A stretch of 6,662 bases of DNA, taken from positions 1-6,662 of the forward strand of contig DATEDC010000231.1 of the NCBI GenBank assembly GCA_035286585.1. The letters run 5' to 3'. The position numbers and the translations under genes were made by a program. Below are positions 5,856 to 6,662 of this stretch, piece by piece; within the stretch, counting starts at the first letter, position 1, and every line of letters starts with the position of its first letter. The stretch comes from DSOS01 sp035286585. Lineage in GTDB: Bacteria > Chloroflexota > Anaerolineae > Anaerolineales > UBA4823. The notes below the pieces were generated by a model. That model was not told the origin of the DNA. It saw nothing but the letters and a program-made list of their open reading frames with translations, and did not search any database.

Positions 5856-6265
5856 TGACCTGGCAGGAATGGATTACTGCAAAATACCTGGAATGGAGAC
5901 ATGACAAACCAGGACACGCTGGTTCTATGGCCAGCTATGCGCGTGAGATTAAGGTCACATCACAGTTGCTCAACGAGTGGATAAATAGAGGAAAAGTACC
6001 CACTGATTTTGAAAATATCCATAAGCTGATTGATTACTACGGTCCTGTTATCTACGAAGTCCTCAATGTACCCCCGCCAGAGATTAACCCCCTGGATCAA
6101 CTACCCCCAGAACTGCGCTCCCGTTTCTCCACAGCCATTTTGGAGATTGCCCAGGAACTCAACGCCCGGTCTCTGGATACTGAATCCCCCGAGGCAGCGG
6201 AGATCTCCCGCGATATCCTGAGCAAGTATGGATTAATCGTAAAATCGATCGACAGTGCAGGATAG
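5855..6265 (+). CDS. Lambda-repressor-like HTH regulator (136 aa), leaderless start
   Basis: DNA-binding regulator opening MTWQEWITAKYLEWRHDKPG. Residues 25-34 (MASYAREIKV) and 35-46 (TSQLLNEWINRG) form the helix-turn-helix, and 50-72 (TDFENIHKLIDYYGPVIYEV) complete the domain. The next 60 residues are helical and charged and hold no S24 peptidase, so RecA-triggered self-cleavage is not expected. Short HTH proteins opening with this kind of xWLTAKFxEWR sequence are, from memory, common in Chloroflexota. The start at 5855 is preferred to the upstream in-frame ATG at 5825: that ATG lies upstream of the -10 box, and neither has a ribosome site. It diverges from the RHH gene and probably forms a regulatory pair with it. 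Base composition is more AT-rich than in the operon to the left. Confidence 0.85.
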   Translation: MTWQEWITAKYLEWRHDKPGHAGSMASYAREIKVTSQLLNEWINRGKVPTDFENIHKLIDYYGPVIYEVLNVPPPEINPLDQLPPELRSRFSTAILEIAQELNARSLDTESPEAAEISRDILSKYGLIVKSIDSAG

Positions 6266-6516
6266 CCTTTATCTTCAACAACGATTTTCATCCAAACAAT
6301 TCCCCTTCCAAAAAAAGTATAGTACACTTGTTCTATGATTGCAATAGGTAAAATCGCGAGAACGGGCTGCTATGAGTAAAATTGTGGGCGCACGGTGGGA
6401 TAGAACAAATAAATTATTACCAAAAACAAACTTCTATAATCATAACCGGGAATTATTTGACTGCGGTCAAATATATCTTTTCCCCAATGGAAAACTATTA
6501 ATGCAATACTATTCGC
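6266..6516. other. AT-rich gap between the two HTH genes
   Basis: No convincing gene fills these 251 bases, although a weak frame opens at 6372. A TATAGT box at 6318-6323 overlaps an imperfect dyad (6319-6336, 7 of 9 pairs). TTGACT at 6458-6463 has no partner -10 at the right distance. No terminator hairpin was seen after the first HTH gene. Confidence 0.4.
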
Positions 6517-6517
6517 A
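6502..6517 (+). promoter_or_regulatory. Possible extended -10 for the second HTH gene
   Basis: TGC followed by AATACT (6505-6510, 4 of 6 consensus bases) lies six bases before the ATG, the same spacing as upstream of the first HTH gene. It would again give a leaderless mRNA. The hexamer is weak and no -35 is visible. Confidence 0.4.
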
Positions 6518-6662
6518 TGAAACGCGTTTGCGCGAAAGGGCGGATAGAGAGCTTCAATGCCTGGCTGAATGGGGAATTGGCCAAGCGCGGCTGGAGCGAT
6601 TATCAGCTGGCCAGAGAAGCCGACTTAAGCCCGGCGGTCATCTCGAGAGCACGGGCGGGTAC
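6517..6662 (+). CDS. Second HTH (XRE-like) regulator, N-terminal part only
   Basis: The frame opens MKRVCAKGRIESFNAWLNGE and is cut by the window edge after 48 residues. Residues 11-25 (ESFNAWLNGELAKRG) form the first helix. Residues 28-36 (DYQLAREAD) and 37-47 (LSPAVISRARA) make a typical XRE helix-turn-helix, with the recognition helix in the latter. An in-frame stop at 6499-6501 excludes a longer N-terminus. There is no ribosome binding site; see the possible leaderless promoter. It is a second regulator in the same orientation as the first HTH gene and may belong to the element's control region or mark its edge. Confidence 0.8.
   Translation, partial: MKRVCAKGRIESFNAWLNGELAKRGWSDYQLAREADLSPAVISRARAG

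Noticed and set aside
6097..6327. Minus-strand frame opposite the end of the first HTH gene
   Set aside because: Mostly antisense to the HTH gene, with no ribosome site and no recognisable domain.
6458..6486. TTGACT as -35 of the second HTH promoter
   Set aside because: Seventeen bases downstream the sequence reads CCCCAA-like, not a -10 box; the extended -10 at 6502 is too far away.

Overview
This 6.66 kb window looks like the replication, integration and control region of an integrated mobile element (prophage, phage satellite or integrative plasmid-like island) in a bacterium. The best guess for the host is a member of the Chloroflexota, probably Anaerolineae. That guess rests on the style of the two small lambda-repressor-like HTH proteins and of the primase; it is inference, since no rRNA, tRNA or housekeeping gene is present. 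No CRISPR array, insertion sequence, tRNA or recognisable attachment site was seen.

Layout. Positions 1-2637 (minus strand) hold one uninterrupted reading frame of at least 879 codons that runs off the left edge. It is a primase-helicase with a DnaG-type N-terminal region whose zinc finger has lost its ligands, a TOPRIM primase core, and a P-loop ATPase. Positions 2638-2881 are a gene-poor gap with three copies of a GTCGCATAA site, two of them forming a perfect 14-bp inverted repeat. Positions 2882-5457 (minus) are a tightly packed run of seven genes, read from right to left: a 24-residue coupled peptide, a complete tyrosine recombinase, a 72-residue protein, a 189-residue coiled-coil protein, a 56-residue protein, a holin-sized three-helix membrane protein, and a 111-residue helical protein. 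Several overlap and most have clear GGAGG-like ribosome binding sites. Positions 5503-5740 hold a ribbon-helix-helix (RHH) regulator on the minus strand, followed by a hairpin terminator.

Positions 5741-5857 are a divergent control region. A textbook minus-strand promoter (TTGACA, 17 bp, TATAAT) drives the RHH gene, and a perfect 14-bp palindrome brackets its -10 box. On the plus strand an extended -10 (TGCTATAAT) places the predicted transcript start exactly on the ATG of an HTH regulator, so that mRNA should be leaderless, as for lambda cI. A second HTH gene, cut by the right edge, has the same TGC-hexamer-6 nt-ATG geometry.

How it may work together (inference): the RHH and HTH proteins form a two-repressor switch. 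The RHH promoter, by read-through of the hairpin, may also feed the integrase operon, which has no convincing promoter of its own. The primase-helicase would replicate the element, possibly from the repeat-bearing gap beside it. Most small genes here could not be assigned a function.
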